NCBI GenBank assembly: GCA_964657885.1
Contig: CAZZWO010000002.1
Span: forward strand, 1-46,224
Direction: 5' to 3'
Source: BOG-908 sp964657885
Lineage (GTDB): Bacteria > Pseudomonadota > Alphaproteobacteria > Acetobacterales > Acetobacteraceae
Length of the DNA: 46,224 bases
The notes beneath the pieces were generated by a model. The model was given only the letters and a program-made list of their open reading frames with translations. It was not told where the DNA came from and ran no database searches. Position 1 is the first letter of the stretch. The number at the start of each line of letters is the position of its first letter. The translations under genes were made by a program, and so were the position numbers. This document shows positions 7,357 through 16,410 of the stretch, piece by piece.

Positions 7357-7920
7357 ATGAAGTCTTTGATCGCAGGTGTGTTTGTTGCTGGCTCGCTTCT
7401 CGGCACCGCGCGTGCAAACACTGTGAAGGAAACTGTCACCGGGACCATTACGGGCCCTGCATCGGTGGACACATACGGATATTTCGGAACGGCCGGCGCC
7501 AACCTGAGCGGCAAGACCGTTACGATCATGCTGCAGTACACGACGCAGGACTTCGATTACACCTATGCCTGCCAGCATTACGGATGCACCGAGTATCTAT
7601 CCGGCAAGTCGCCGAAGGTGCCGCAGTCCGTCCTGATCACCGCCACCATCGGCAGCACGACGCTGACCTTCAAGCCGGTGAACCTCGGCGAGGTGGTCGT
7701 CAGTGCGCCGGGCGGTGACAACATCCTTGTCGAATCCGATCCGGGCACTTCCAACCCCGATGCCGGCATCTTCGTAAGCGTGTACCTCAAGAACGAAGCC
7801 AGGTTCGGTGCAAAGCTGTTCCCCCGGCTTCACTACAACCAGGATTTCTTCACGATCGTAGCGCCCCAAGGCCAGAGTGAGTCACCGTTCAATTTCGTCG
7901 CGCTGCATGCGGCCCGTTGA
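7357..7920 (+). CDS. Secreted hypothetical protein
   Basis: 187 aa with a Sec-type signal peptide (MKSLIAGVFVAGSLLGTARA, likely cleaved before residue 21). The mature part is rich in beta-forming Thr, Val and Gly, with GYFGTAGANLSGKTVTIMLQY, and has two cysteines (in ACQHYGCTEY) that could form a disulfide. I do not recognise a catalytic family. Similar extracellular beta-rich proteins occur next to surface or PEP-CTERM-type genes, but no sorting signal is seen at the C-terminus. It is a single gene with no operon partner. Confidence 0.72.
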   Translation: MKSLIAGVFVAGSLLGTARANTVKETVTGTITGPASVDTYGYFGTAGANLSGKTVTIMLQYTTQDFDYTYACQHYGCTEYLSGKSPKVPQSVLITATIGSTTLTFKPVNLGEVVVSAPGGDNILVESDPGTSNPDAGIFVSVYLKNEARFGAKLFPRLHYNQDFFTIVAPQGQSESPFNFVALHAAR

Positions 7921-7970
7921 TGCATGCACCCTCGAGGGCGTGTCCGGCCGAGCGTGGGCGCCGAAACCCG

Positions 7971-8603
7971 TCAGGGTTTGACGAACCGAAAAGCGAAGCG
8001 GTCCGTCTTGCCCTTGATCGAGGGATCGAACACCTTCATCGAGTGCGGGTCGTCATTGTTGGCGAGCATGGTGCTTTGCGCACCCAGCACGAAGCCAGCC
8101 GCCTCCACCTCCTCGCGGACGGTTGAGGGGTCGATCCGGTGCAGCGACTGGGTGTCGCTCGTTCCCGTTCCCTCGGCGGCGGCGTGATCGACAATCACGT
8201 AAGATCCACCTGATTTAAGTCGCTCGTAGACGGCCTGATTGAAGCGGGCCGCGGTCGCGCCTTTGCCCTGCATCAGCGCGGTGTGAAGATCGTGGTAGAA
8301 CAGATGCAGCCAGACGACATCGGCCGGCTGGGTGACCTCCGGCATCGCCACGAGGTCTGCCGTGACGGCTTCTACGTTCTCACGGCCCGGCTCCGTCGCG
8401 AGCGTCCGCATCAGGCCGACCGGATCGTTTGCGAAATGGGCGACCTCGGCGGGCACGAAGCTGAAGACGCGTCCCTGGGGACCTACCACCTCGGAAAAAA
8501 GGCGCGTCCAGTCGCCATTTCCCGGGTAGACGTCGATGACCTTCGCGCCCGCATCGACGCGGGCAAAGTGGGTCAATTCGACGAGCTTGGATTGGTCGTA
8601 CAT
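7971..8603 (-). CDS. Class I SAM-dependent methyltransferase (COG4798-like)
   Basis: 210 aa. The ATG at 8603 is chosen because a strong AAAGGAGG site lies just upstream; the open frame continues farther but is not supported. The Rossmann-type SAM site is seen in AKVIDVYPGNGDWTRLF (motif I), with VTADLVAMP further on and the strand GGSYVIVDHAAAEGTG. This matches the predicted methyltransferase group that carries a DHAA motif after the late strand. The substrate is unknown. The 292 bases upstream hold no gene. Confidence 0.85.
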   Translation of the reverse strand: MYDQSKLVELTHFARVDAGAKVIDVYPGNGDWTRLFSEVVGPQGRVFSFVPAEVAHFANDPVGLMRTLATEPGRENVEAVTADLVAMPEVTQPADVVWLHLFYHDLHTALMQGKGATAARFNQAVYERLKSGGSYVIVDHAAAEGTGTSDTQSLHRIDPSTVREEVEAAGFVLGAQSTMLANNDDPHSMKVFDPSIKGKTDRFAFRFVKP

Positions 8604-8895
8604 CGAAACCTCCTTTAGGGTTGAACGAGCGGCGGCGGGCGAGGAAATACGGGCAAGGGAATACCCTGGGCCGGGTTTGCCGGCGTTGCAGGTCGACGCG
8701 GCCATGTTTCGCCTGGCCAGGCGCGGACTTCGCCGGGTTCCTGCGTGGGCCAGCGAGGGTGAGCGCCTGCCTGAACCTGTACGGAACGGTTTGGCTCCTG
8801 ACGCAGGGCGAAACATGCAAGACAAAGGTATCCGTCCGGCGGGGGCCGCCTACCTGGGCTGAGAGTTTCGGGAACCAGTTTCGGTGTAGGATGGC

Positions 8896-9486
8896 TCAGT
8901 GCTGATTCCAAAAGAAAGGAAGGCGGCTTAGTTGTTTAATGATGATTGCTCTTTGATCGCTCTCGCAGTCATCCCAGCCTATCTGGTAAACGGTAGCAGC
9001 CTGGCTCTGCTCGACCTCTTCGAACACCATCACGTTCTCGAAGTCACGTGGACCCCCTTCCACATCGGATAAAAGGTCCGCCCAGAATGGGCGCAATCCT
9101 TCGCAGAACTGGCCCACCTCTGTATTTTTCCCAATCATGCCCCAGAGAGAAAGCCCACCCTTTGGGCCGAGGTTGGAGCCTGTTCTGTCCGCAAGGCTCG
9201 ATAAGAACATCTTTGCATCAAACAGCCACCACCTGTTTTCAGGACTGGTTGCGTCCTCCTCCGCAAGCCGTTTCAGATAAGCACTGGCGAGCAAAGCCAC
9301 ACCCTCGTTCTGATCGCAGGCGAAGCACACATGTATGTGGACATAAGTGCTCAAGTCGATGATCCTTCTCTGAATTGGGTATCCGGTGAAAACCATGCCG
9401 TAAGTCTGATCAGGTTCTGCCCAGGCGGCACTCCCCGGGGGGATACAGAAAGGCGAGAGCGGACGGCCGACTGACCGGCATATCAT
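8896..9486 (-). CDS. Hypothetical protein
   Basis: Up to 196 aa; an in-frame ATG at 9396 would give 166 aa, and neither start has a clear ribosome binding site. The protein is acidic, with several Trp and the phrase NRWWLFDAKMFLSSLA in the middle, and ends RLPFFWNQH. Codon use is less GC-biased than in the housekeeping genes, suggesting acquired DNA. I do not recognise the family. Its size and acidity resemble many immunity-like small proteins, but no toxin is adjacent. Confidence 0.55.
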   Translation of the reverse strand: MICRSVGRPLSPFCIPPGSAAWAEPDQTYGMVFTGYPIQRRIIDLSTYVHIHVCFACDQNEGVALLASAYLKRLAEEDATSPENRWWLFDAKMFLSSLADRTGSNLGPKGGLSLWGMIGKNTEVGQFCEGLRPFWADLLSDVEGGPRDFENVMVFEEVEQSQAATVYQIGWDDCESDQRAIIIKQLSRLPFFWNQH

Positions 9487-9640
9487 GTAACCGGATGAGA
9501 GATCTCTGGGCAGGAGCGACTCTCCCGCAAACGCCTACACCATTTGACCGCGATACAGGTGCAGAGGGCAGCGTCCAGCATAGCTTGGCCGGCCGTCGTC
9601 GGGCCTGGAAGACCGCCAGCCTGGTGGCATCAGGTAGCTA

Positions 9641-9979
9641 CTAGGGGATTGCGAGCGGGTTGTTTTCGTCCACGATCATCGGCACGCCGAAATGGTCGGC
9701 GGGTATGGGCTTGCGCTCGCCCGGTTTGAGCCCGCCCAGACGACCGAGGACTTTTTGATACAGAGGGGTGCCCGGCGAGATCGATGCCGACTCGCCCAAG
9801 TTTCTGCCGTCCACCAGATGAAGGTCGGCGGAGATGGTGATGCACCCGTTTGCCTCCAAAAACGCCTCGCCCTCTGCGCTACGCACCCTGAGATCACCTG
9901 GGGCGTATGCGTCGGTCGTGGCTGTAACGGTCGCCACATGCAGGATCGAGGATGGCGGCGGTGGCAGATGGAATGTCAT
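9641..9979 (-). CDS. Hypothetical protein
   Basis: 112 aa, beginning MTFHLPPPP and ending FGVPMIVDENNPLAIP. Its ATG overlaps by 4 bases (ATGA) the stop of the peptidase-like tail upstream, so it was the downstream partner of that now truncated gene. No recognised domain. The middle has beta-like segments (DLRVRSAEGEAFLEANG). Confidence 0.5.
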   Translation of the reverse strand: MTFHLPPPPSSILHVATVTATTDAYAPGDLRVRSAEGEAFLEANGCITISADLHLVDGRNLGESASISPGTPLYQKVLGRLGGLKPGERKPIPADHFGVPMIVDENNPLAIP

Positions 9980-10625
9980 TGCGCGAACTTCTCCTCCCAG
10001 AACTGGTAGAGGTGCGGAGCCTCTTGCTTGAGTTCACCCGGTTGCCGGAGAAACTCCGCGTTGCTCTCGGCATACGCTTCGTCGCGCGCGTCGTGGCGGC
10101 AACGTACGCGCCGTGGGCCTTCGCGATCGCCGCCGTCGCCAGACCCACCGAGGTTGTGCCACCCCGGATCAACAGCCGCTCGTGCTTTTCGAGTTTGAGC
10201 GCCTGGAAGAGCGAGCCCCAGGCGGTATGCAGCATTTCAGGAAGTGCACCGAGCACCTCCCACGGCAATTCGGTCTTGATGGCCTGAACCTGTGTCGCCG
10301 GTATGAGCGTGAACTCCGCATAGCCGCCGTCGAACTCGCGCCCCATGCCGCCCATGGCCGTTGCAACCACCGTGCCGGGTGCGAACTCCCCGCCCGGCGC
10401 CTCTTCGACGATCCCGGCCGCTTCGATGCCCAACACGCGAGGAAAGGCCACACCCGTCGAGTGGCCTTGCCGTGTAAACAGCTCCGAGCGGTTCAAACCG
10501 AAAGCCTTGACCCTGATCAGGACCTGGCCGGGCGCGGGCCGAGGCACCGGCAAGTTCTCGACCCTCAGGACTTCCGGTCCTCCGGCCGCGCGGATGACAA
10601 TTGCGCGCATCGTGTCGGTCATCAT
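9976..10625 (-). pseudogene. Truncated quinone oxidoreductase joined to the tail of another gene
   Basis: The reading frame from 10625 begins as a zinc-less MDR/quinone oxidoreductase: MRAIVIRAAGGPEVLRVE, NRSELFTRQG, then the NADPH-binding start RLLIRGGTTSVGLATAAIAKAHGA. Family members are about 320 aa, but similarity stops near residue 180 (AYVAATTR). From there another frame reads RDEAYAESNAEFLRQPGELK up to FWEEKFAQ and a stop at 9976. That tail resembles the C-terminal helix of zinc metallopeptidase-type proteins. The simplest reading is a deletion that fused two genes near 10085-10105. The start overlaps the stop of a gene remnant upstream (ATGA). As it stands the enzyme lacks most of its cofactor domain. 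Confidence 0.65.
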
Positions 10626-10792
10626 TCATTCCCGTTGAAAGTTGCGAGCACATGCGAGCGGACGAACGTTACGATGCTGGAGATATCAGGAACGGCTTGG
10701 AAGCGCTTTCCATCGACTGTTCCCTTACCTTCGGGAAATCGATCGAACGCTGCCTCCGTCGATGCAAAAGCGATACCCTTGGATCGGGACAG
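10622..10792 (-). pseudogene. C-terminal remnant of an unknown gene
   Basis: The minus strand reads an open, protein-like stretch of about 55 codons (AFASTEAAFDRFPEGKGTVD, later SSIVTFVRSHVLATFNGNE) ending in TGA at 10622-10624. The stop overlaps the ATG of the oxidoreductase, the arrangement of a coupled operon. There is no start, since the serine hydrolase gene ends immediately upstream at 10793. The family is not recognised. This reading depends on codon pattern alone. Confidence 0.35.
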
Positions 10793-12496
10793 CTAATTCA
10801 GTCGCGTCATTGTCGCGCCCGAGGCGATCAGCCGGTACATACGATCAGCGACGGGTGTGTCGAACCAGAAGCGTTCGTAACCACCCTTGTCCTCCTCGAT
10901 GCGCCAAAACCCAGCCTCCTCTTCCACGAGCGGTCCGCCACCGAGCGCCACCAGCCTGTCGCCGCGGACAACCACATCCTGTCCGCCGATCCACGGATTT
11001 GCGGAACGATAAGCGCCTGCCAGTGACAGCAACCGAGCCGGAACAGGCGTTACCGGATCGGGCACCTTGTCACGCCCGAATGCACGGTCAAGATACCAAA
11101 GCCTGTCGGGCGCCGCATCCTTATCCCCTTTGGCGACGGTCGAGAATTCCAGCATTCCGGCGCGAAAGCCCGGCAGATCGGTGGCGATCTCGCCGCCCAG
11201 TGCTTCCAGGCGTCCGGTCCGGTCGCCCGAGCGGACGACGGGACCGGTAGCGCCCAGCGCAAACTCGAGGATGGCGCCATCGGCGGCAAGCCATCGGCCG
11301 AGGTACCGTTCGGGCTTGTCGACCCGGCGAGACGCGAACGGATCGGGCTGCGGCGGCAACGGCTTGCCCGCCCGCGCCGCGCGCAATGCCCGCATTGCAT
11401 AGGCCGTCACCGCGGTCGGCCGATGGTCGGCAAGCGCGCCGTTGGTGCTTGCGAACGCGCCGACGCCCTCCTCCGGATCGACGTCGAAGGACGAGGTGAA
11501 CATCTGCATGCCGCCGGTGTGATGGAGCATCGGCCGGTCGTCGATCTTCGTCCGCATGAAGCCGGATGAATAACCGCCGCCGACTTTCTCGGCGTTCACC
11601 ACGTTGCCGAGCATCGCCTTGGCGCTCGCATCGGGGAGCAACGGCGCCCCTGTGCCCCGCCCGAGCGTGATCACATATCGCAGATAGGCCGCCATGTCCG
11701 ACACGGTCGCCATGATGCTGCCCGCGGCCTCGTCCATCTCGTTCCACGGGCCTTCGACCAGCGCACAGCCGAACATCGGCGGCAGATCGTCGGCCGGCAC
11801 ATAGCCGGTCGCCATGCGGCTGCGGTCCTCGATATGGATGTGCGCCGTCGCCCGCAGCATGCCGATCGGCTTCTGCACGCGCTCACGGATCACCTCCGGA
11901 TGGGGGCGTCCGGCGACCTGGGTGATCAACAGGCCGATCAGTTCATAGCCGGTGTTGCTGTAGGAGAAGTTGGTGCCGGGTTTCGCGCCGGTCCATAGCC
12001 GTCCGTCGGGAGAGTTGGGCGGTACCGGCGCCCCCTCAGGCAGCCCCGCGACATGATTGAGCACTTGCTGCGCGGTGATCGGCTCGGGCGGCAGGCAGTG
12101 CAGCGGCAGATAGCGGGAGACCGGCGCGTCCAGGTCGATCTTGCCCTCGGCTGCGAGTTGCCACAGCGCGAGCGCTCCCAAGGATTTGGAGATAGAGCCG
12201 ATCTCGAACAGATGGTCCGGACCGACCGGCGTGCGACTGGCGAGATCCGCCCAGCCTATGCAGAGATCGGCTTCGAAGCCTTCATCGTCCACCAGCGAGA
12301 CGATCATGCCTGGCAGACCGGTCGCGATGAGTTCGGCCTGCGCACAGGTCCGGATCGCCTCGATCGCCGCGGCGTAGTCCCGCTTGCCCGACGCACGCAC
12401 CATGACGCGTTCTGGATACGCCTCGGTCGCGGCAACTGCGGGTGCGACGGCGAGAAGCGTGGCTGCGCCAAGCAGTGTGCGGCGGGTCATGGTCAT
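10793..12496 (-). CDS. Serine hydrolase of the beta-lactamase/class C family, Tat-exported
   Basis: About 567 aa. The N-terminus MTMTRRTLLGAATLLAVAPA has a twin-arginine signal and an AXA cleavage site. The catalytic motifs of the penicillin-binding-protein-like fold are present: SISK (residues 101-104), YSN in NFSYSNTGYEL, and HTGG in MLHHTGGMQMF. The first 400 residues are the Beta-lactamase domain; the last 160 resemble the beta-strand extension of esterase/peptidase relatives. It could be a D-amino peptidase, esterase or amidase; true beta-lactamase activity is unlikely from the family alone. The ATG at 12496 is preferred to 12523; an ATG at 12490 is also possible. Confidence 0.87.
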   Translation of the reverse strand: MTMTRRTLLGAATLLAVAPAVAATEAYPERVMVRASGKRDYAAAIEAIRTCAQAELIATGLPGMIVSLVDDEGFEADLCIGWADLASRTPVGPDHLFEIGSISKSLGALALWQLAAEGKIDLDAPVSRYLPLHCLPPEPITAQQVLNHVAGLPEGAPVPPNSPDGRLWTGAKPGTNFSYSNTGYELIGLLITQVAGRPHPEVIRERVQKPIGMLRATAHIHIEDRSRMATGYVPADDLPPMFGCALVEGPWNEMDEAAGSIMATVSDMAAYLRYVITLGRGTGAPLLPDASAKAMLGNVVNAEKVGGGYSSGFMRTKIDDRPMLHHTGGMQMFTSSFDVDPEEGVGAFASTNGALADHRPTAVTAYAMRALRAARAGKPLPPQPDPFASRRVDKPERYLGRWLAADGAILEFALGATGPVVRSGDRTGRLEALGGEIATDLPGFRAGMLEFSTVAKGDKDAAPDRLWYLDRAFGRDKVPDPVTPVPARLLSLAGAYRSANPWIGGQDVVVRGDRLVALGGGPLVEEEAGFWRIEEDKGGYERFWFDTPVADRMYRLIASGATMTRLN

Positions 12497-12860
12497 GTGT
12501 CGGCCCCCAGGTCTGTGTGCCACCAGTAGGACGAACTCCGTGATGACCCTAGCGCTCTCTATCGGCTCTACTCGTGTCGGGTCCGGACGTCGTCCTCAAA
12601 CCGGACTGCGCGTGGTCACCACAGCTTGCGGGGTCATGCGGAAGATGGTTCCGCAACCGCTCATCCCGGCGCCGGCCGATATGCGTTTGTTGCCGGCGAC
12701 CTAGCGCCTTACCCATGCATTTCGCAGCACCGTTTCTGTTTGCGTTTCGGAGTCATAGGAGAACACTGTCCCAAGCCCCCTGCCTCAGGCAATCAACCCG
12801 TAATTTGTGTGGCGTCAGAGACTCCGTTCGACAGTCGGGAGGAACCCAGGACGCTGTGCA
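12497..12860. other. Intergenic region with no supported gene
   Basis: 364 bases between the serine hydrolase start and the end of the Tle1-like gene. Open frames here lack good starts and protein-like composition. No tRNA, strong hairpin or repeat was seen. The serine hydrolase promoter should lie here. Confidence 0.5.
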
Positions 12861-13973
12861 TCAAGCTAGCGGGCGCCCGTCGGCGTACGTGCCCCTCGGC
12901 TGATAGTTAGTGGCCTGAAGCGACGGAAGCATCTCCGTGGGCTTACCCAGGCGACTGCGGAGGAAGTCGCTTGGCTCCACCGACTCGGGAAAGGCCCGGG
13001 CGCTTCGGGGTGTGAACTTGAAAGGGAACGTCGCCCCATCGTCCTGTGCGAGCGCGAGTGGATCCGGGTCCAGACTTGGCAGCAGCAACGTACGGTCGAA
13101 AGCGAGTCCCACTGTTTCGAGTTGATCAAGCATCCAAGCCAACGCCCCGTCGGAAAGGCCACGGTTCGGGTAACCGCCGCCGACATCGGAGTGGCAGCCT
13201 GGAAACGCGCACTGCACTACACCCTGTCGGGTTGTCCAGAACGTGGGACTGAACAAGTCACGCGCCTCATCTGCCGCGAGCGCGTGGAAGCCGTTCTCGA
13301 TGGTCTCGTCCAACATGGTATTACAAATCGAGAAGTCGAAAGTCGGCTTTCCCGAGAGGCCGAGCAGAGGTATCCCAAGCGAACTCACCGTGTCGAAAAC
13401 CCCGACCGCGCGAATGGGCGTTGGTGAAACATAATCGTCCTTTGTCAGTTGTGGAACCGGCCGCGCGGTTGTTCCACCAATCAAGGCAAGCCGCGCCTGA
13501 TCGACCAGGTCTCCGTTTGGCTCGCGGTACGAATACCATGCTGACACGGCTCTGAGATAGGCGGAGGTCTTGTCGTTCGGGTCGTACTTGCTTTTGTCCA
13601 GCAGCCCCCTCGCCGCGACGAGGCCTGCGAGGGCGCGCGCGGCCGTTGCGCCTCGGCTAAAGCCGACAATGACGATCGTATCGCCTATGTCGTAGCTGCG
13701 AGATAGAAAGGTGTATCCGCGCACTATCGGTTCGGCGATCCCGTCGCCGAATGCATTTCCGAGTACCTTGAGCACCGCATCGCCCTGCGCGCCCACTCCC
13801 GGGAGGTACTTGCCAGTCTGAGCGATTGGTCCCGTCCCGACGGTCTCGAACGACCCGTTGCCGGCATCGAATGGCTCCCCCCCTAGACTATCGAAAATGC
13901 GGGCGATGTTGGTTGGGTTGTTTTGTTGTTTGACTTGGTTCGTTCCGTCCAGGCAGACGACATGACTGACCAT
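12861..13973 (-). CDS. DUF2235 / Tle1-like alpha/beta hydrolase (putative phospholipase)
   Basis: 370 aa. The fold start VSHVVCLDGTNQ, the nucleophile motif GFSRG (Ser106) and the late CHSDVGGGYPN motif define the DUF2235 family, which includes the T6SS phospholipase effector Tle1. VGVFDTVSSLGIP is also typical. The ATG at 13973 has an AGGGAGG site at good spacing. No signal peptide. Tle1 effectors cut phospholipids of target cells and usually sit beside vgrG and an immunity gene, but neither is seen here, so it may be an orphan effector or a housekeeping lipase. The upstream 700 bases hold no supported gene. Confidence 0.85.
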   Translation of the reverse strand: MVSHVVCLDGTNQVKQQNNPTNIARIFDSLGGEPFDAGNGSFETVGTGPIAQTGKYLPGVGAQGDAVLKVLGNAFGDGIAEPIVRGYTFLSRSYDIGDTIVIVGFSRGATAARALAGLVAARGLLDKSKYDPNDKTSAYLRAVSAWYSYREPNGDLVDQARLALIGGTTARPVPQLTKDDYVSPTPIRAVGVFDTVSSLGIPLLGLSGKPTFDFSICNTMLDETIENGFHALAADEARDLFSPTFWTTRQGVVQCAFPGCHSDVGGGYPNRGLSDGALAWMLDQLETVGLAFDRTLLLPSLDPDPLALAQDDGATFPFKFTPRSARAFPESVEPSDFLRSRLGKPTEMLPSLQATNYQPRGTYADGRPLA

Positions 13974-14694
13974 TTCCCGGATCCTCCCTGCTGGCAGCGC
14001 ACATGAAAACAGCGCTTCTAATTTGTTGGCAATATAGTACGATCTTATCGCGGGCTTCTCGGTGACAAAGCAAAGGACCTCGTACGAAGTCGCCGCCGAG
14101 TGATTGTTTCAACAACGCCGAGGCAATCTGCAGCGCAGCGGCCGAGACAATACCTGACTCCGCTGGTTGGGTCAGTATCCCGGCCATTCACGACTTCCTG
14201 CAGACAGGATTGGCGGTGACTGCGCGGAAGGTCGCGGAGAAGGTAAGCTGGTGCGTGTTCGCGCGTGCAAACCATGTGACGAGCGGATGCAGTCCCGGCA
14301 ACGCGTGAGCATCAAGAACACCAGCGTTCCCTAACCGACCCGTCGACGTTCTCATCACGATTAGGGAGGGCAGAAGCGTTACGCTCGCGAAGAACGCGTA
14401 AGACACGAAACTATCTACCGCATACGGCACTTGCTCTCGGAGCCCCTTCCCCGACGTGAGAATACGCGCTGGCCAGGCGCGTCTTCTTCCGCCGCCTACC
14501 TTGTCTTGCGCAGAGACGACCATCCGGGATGCCTCGGCATGCGCGATCAGACCACGAGATCCGGCCGACCACCGAAAGAGCCGGACCATCCGAGGGTCTG
14601 CACCGACCAGGGCCGCGAGTTTCGGAATGCTGCGTCATTTGGGGTCGGACTGCCTAGCCGCTTCCAGGCCGACCCTCCAGTGACGGGCCGGCCG
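13974..14694. other. Intergenic region with weak open frames only
   Basis: On the minus strand a frame is open from 14589 to 14188 (133 codons), meets TGA, and continues from an ATG directly after it (14187) for about 45 plausible codons before running into the start of the Tle1-like gene. The two pieces could be one interrupted gene, but neither resembles a known family and no binding site supports the starts. A GGTCGG/CCGACC inverted repeat at about 14642-14675 lies downstream of the next gene and may be a weak terminator. Confidence 0.35.
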
Positions 14695-16410
14695 TCAGGC
14701 CGCTTTCGCTTCGTTCAGTTTCGTATCCGCTGCAGTGCGGGCCGCTGTCGCGGCGTTCAGCACGCCTTCCGCTTTCGCCTTATCCGCCTGCGCGGCAGCT
14801 AACTGCGTCTGACCCGTCGCAAGCGCCGTCTGCGCCTTGGCGAGATCGGCCGCTTTCTTCTGCGCATTGCCGCCCGGCTGCTGTGCGGTGGTGATGAGCT
14901 GCTGCGCTTTCGTGATGGCAGTCGTCGCCGCCGTCTCGGCCTTTGTCGCGGCGATAACGGCTTTCTCCGCGGCTTTCACAACCGTATCGGCCTTGTCAAA
15001 TCGCTCCTGGGCCTTCATCACCTTGAAGTCTTTTGCGGACACGTTCTCCTGCGGTGTGGCAGAGTCCGTTGGGAAGGCTGTCTGGGCCTGCCAGCCGGCG
15101 CGCCGTTTATTGCCCTGATCGTCGGTTACGAACGCCGGGTCGAGCACGACGCGGGCGGTCTGCAGGCCGTCCTTCACGGTCATGTTGTCGTATCGTTCCT
15201 GGATCTTGTCGGCCGTGAGCGGCCTGCCTTCCTTCAGCCCCGGGCTCGTCGTGCTGGTGGACGAGCCCGTCACCATACCGGGAGAGACCTCGATGCCCAT
15301 GCGCTTGTTCCCAAGCTCGGTCGGCTCCGGCTTCGGCTGCGCGTCCATTGCGGTCTTCTTTTCGGCGATGAAGGCTTTACTCGCTTTCTCCAAGACTTCC
15401 GATAGCGCGCCGACTGCCGCGGCCAGCTCCGCTACCGTGTCCGGCGCCCCGGTCTGCGCCGCTGTCAGCTCCTTCTTCTTCGCGTCCAATGCCTTGCGTG
15501 CTTCCACCAATGCTTTCAAAGCGTCGGCGACGGGTTTCTGGCCAAGCACGGCGCGATCGTCAGCGGCTTCCTTAAGCTCGTTGGCGATGTGCCCCTCGAT
15601 CAACGCCGCCTGCGCAAACGCCTCCTTCACTGTGGCCAGCATTGCCTGACCACTGGCGAACTGTGACGACACCTTCGACGGGTCCGAGCCTACCGTCGCG
15701 AACGCGGGCATCTCGATCGCAGGCTTGGCGTCCGGGCCGGTGCCGGAGCCGGTCAGGGTCATGTTGGCGGGCAAGCTTCCCGCTGCCGTAGCCTGCGCCA
15801 CCTCGTCTGCCCGATAGCCGGCCAACACGCGGGGGCGCTGGTCCGTACCTGGCCCGTGTGCCGAGATCGAGTGGGCGTGCGGCTCACTGCCGCTCTTGCT
15901 CGCGTTGGTGACGTCTTCGCCCATCTGTACGACTGCCAGGGCGTCCGCGTCGCGGTCGGAATTCATCCGGCCGGTCAGGTGGTCTTCGAGATCCTTGCCG
16001 AAGCTCTTCAGCCCGGCCTGCACGGCGCCCAGCTCGACCTCGTCTTCCGGGTCGTCCTTGCCGTCGATCACGGCGACGTCGCATGTCACGCCGGCCTTCT
16101 TCAGCGTCGCGCCCAGCTTCTCCTGGTCGACCACGCCCTTCTTGACCCTCAGCTCAAGTCCGCTATCCGGCGAGAAGGTGCAGGTGCCCTTGGCCGGACC
16201 CTTTCCCTTTTTCGTGAGTTCCGTGAGGAGTGACTTCTCCACCGCGCCCACGATCAGCGCCGGCTGCGCGCCGCCGCTGGCGAATTCGAACTTATCGAAA
16301 TACGTGAAGGTGGTCTTGTTCTTGCCGATCTTTGGAAGCGTGGTCTTTATCGTTTTGCGATAAGCCGCGACATCGGTCACATCGGTAGCTTTCTCGAACA
16401 CCTTAAGCAT
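14695..16410 (-). CDS. Large hypothetical protein with coiled-coil tail, possible toxin-like effector
   Basis: 571 aa. The ATG at 16410 has AAAGGTG 6 bases upstream. Residues 1-150 form a compact domain (TTFTYFDKFEFASGG early on). At about residue 180 is EPHAHSISAHGPGTDQ, followed by RVLAGYRADE. Paired His before HGP-type turns occur in several polymorphic toxin C-terminal domains, so a nuclease-like role is possible, but here the motif is in the first half. Near residue 430 is GWQAQTAFPTDSAT. The last 130 residues are an Ala/Lys/Gln-rich helix that should form a long coiled coil. No signal peptide. The order is reversed compared with usual toxins. Function unknown; proximity to the Tle1-like gene is the only context. 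Confidence 0.7.
   Translation of the reverse strand: MLKVFEKATDVTDVAAYRKTIKTTLPKIGKNKTTFTYFDKFEFASGGAQPALIVGAVEKSLLTELTKKGKGPAKGTCTFSPDSGLELRVKKGVVDQEKLGATLKKAGVTCDVAVIDGKDDPEDEVELGAVQAGLKSFGKDLEDHLTGRMNSDRDADALAVVQMGEDVTNASKSGSEPHAHSISAHGPGTDQRPRVLAGYRADEVAQATAAGSLPANMTLTGSGTGPDAKPAIEMPAFATVGSDPSKVSSQFASGQAMLATVKEAFAQAALIEGHIANELKEAADDRAVLGQKPVADALKALVEARKALDAKKKELTAAQTGAPDTVAELAAAVGALSEVLEKASKAFIAEKKTAMDAQPKPEPTELGNKRMGIEVSPGMVTGSSTSTTSPGLKEGRPLTADKIQERYDNMTVKDGLQTARVVLDPAFVTDDQGNKRRAGWQAQTAFPTDSATPQENVSAKDFKVMKAQERFDKADTVVKAAEKAVIAATKAETAATTAITKAQQLITTAQQPGGNAQKKAADLAKAQTALATGQTQLAAAQADKAKAEGVLNAATAARTAADTKLNEAKAA

Noticed and set aside
12861..13973. A T6SS cluster around the Tle1-like gene
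   Set aside because: No vgrG, hcp, tss or PAAR gene lies in the window, so only the single lipase is reported.
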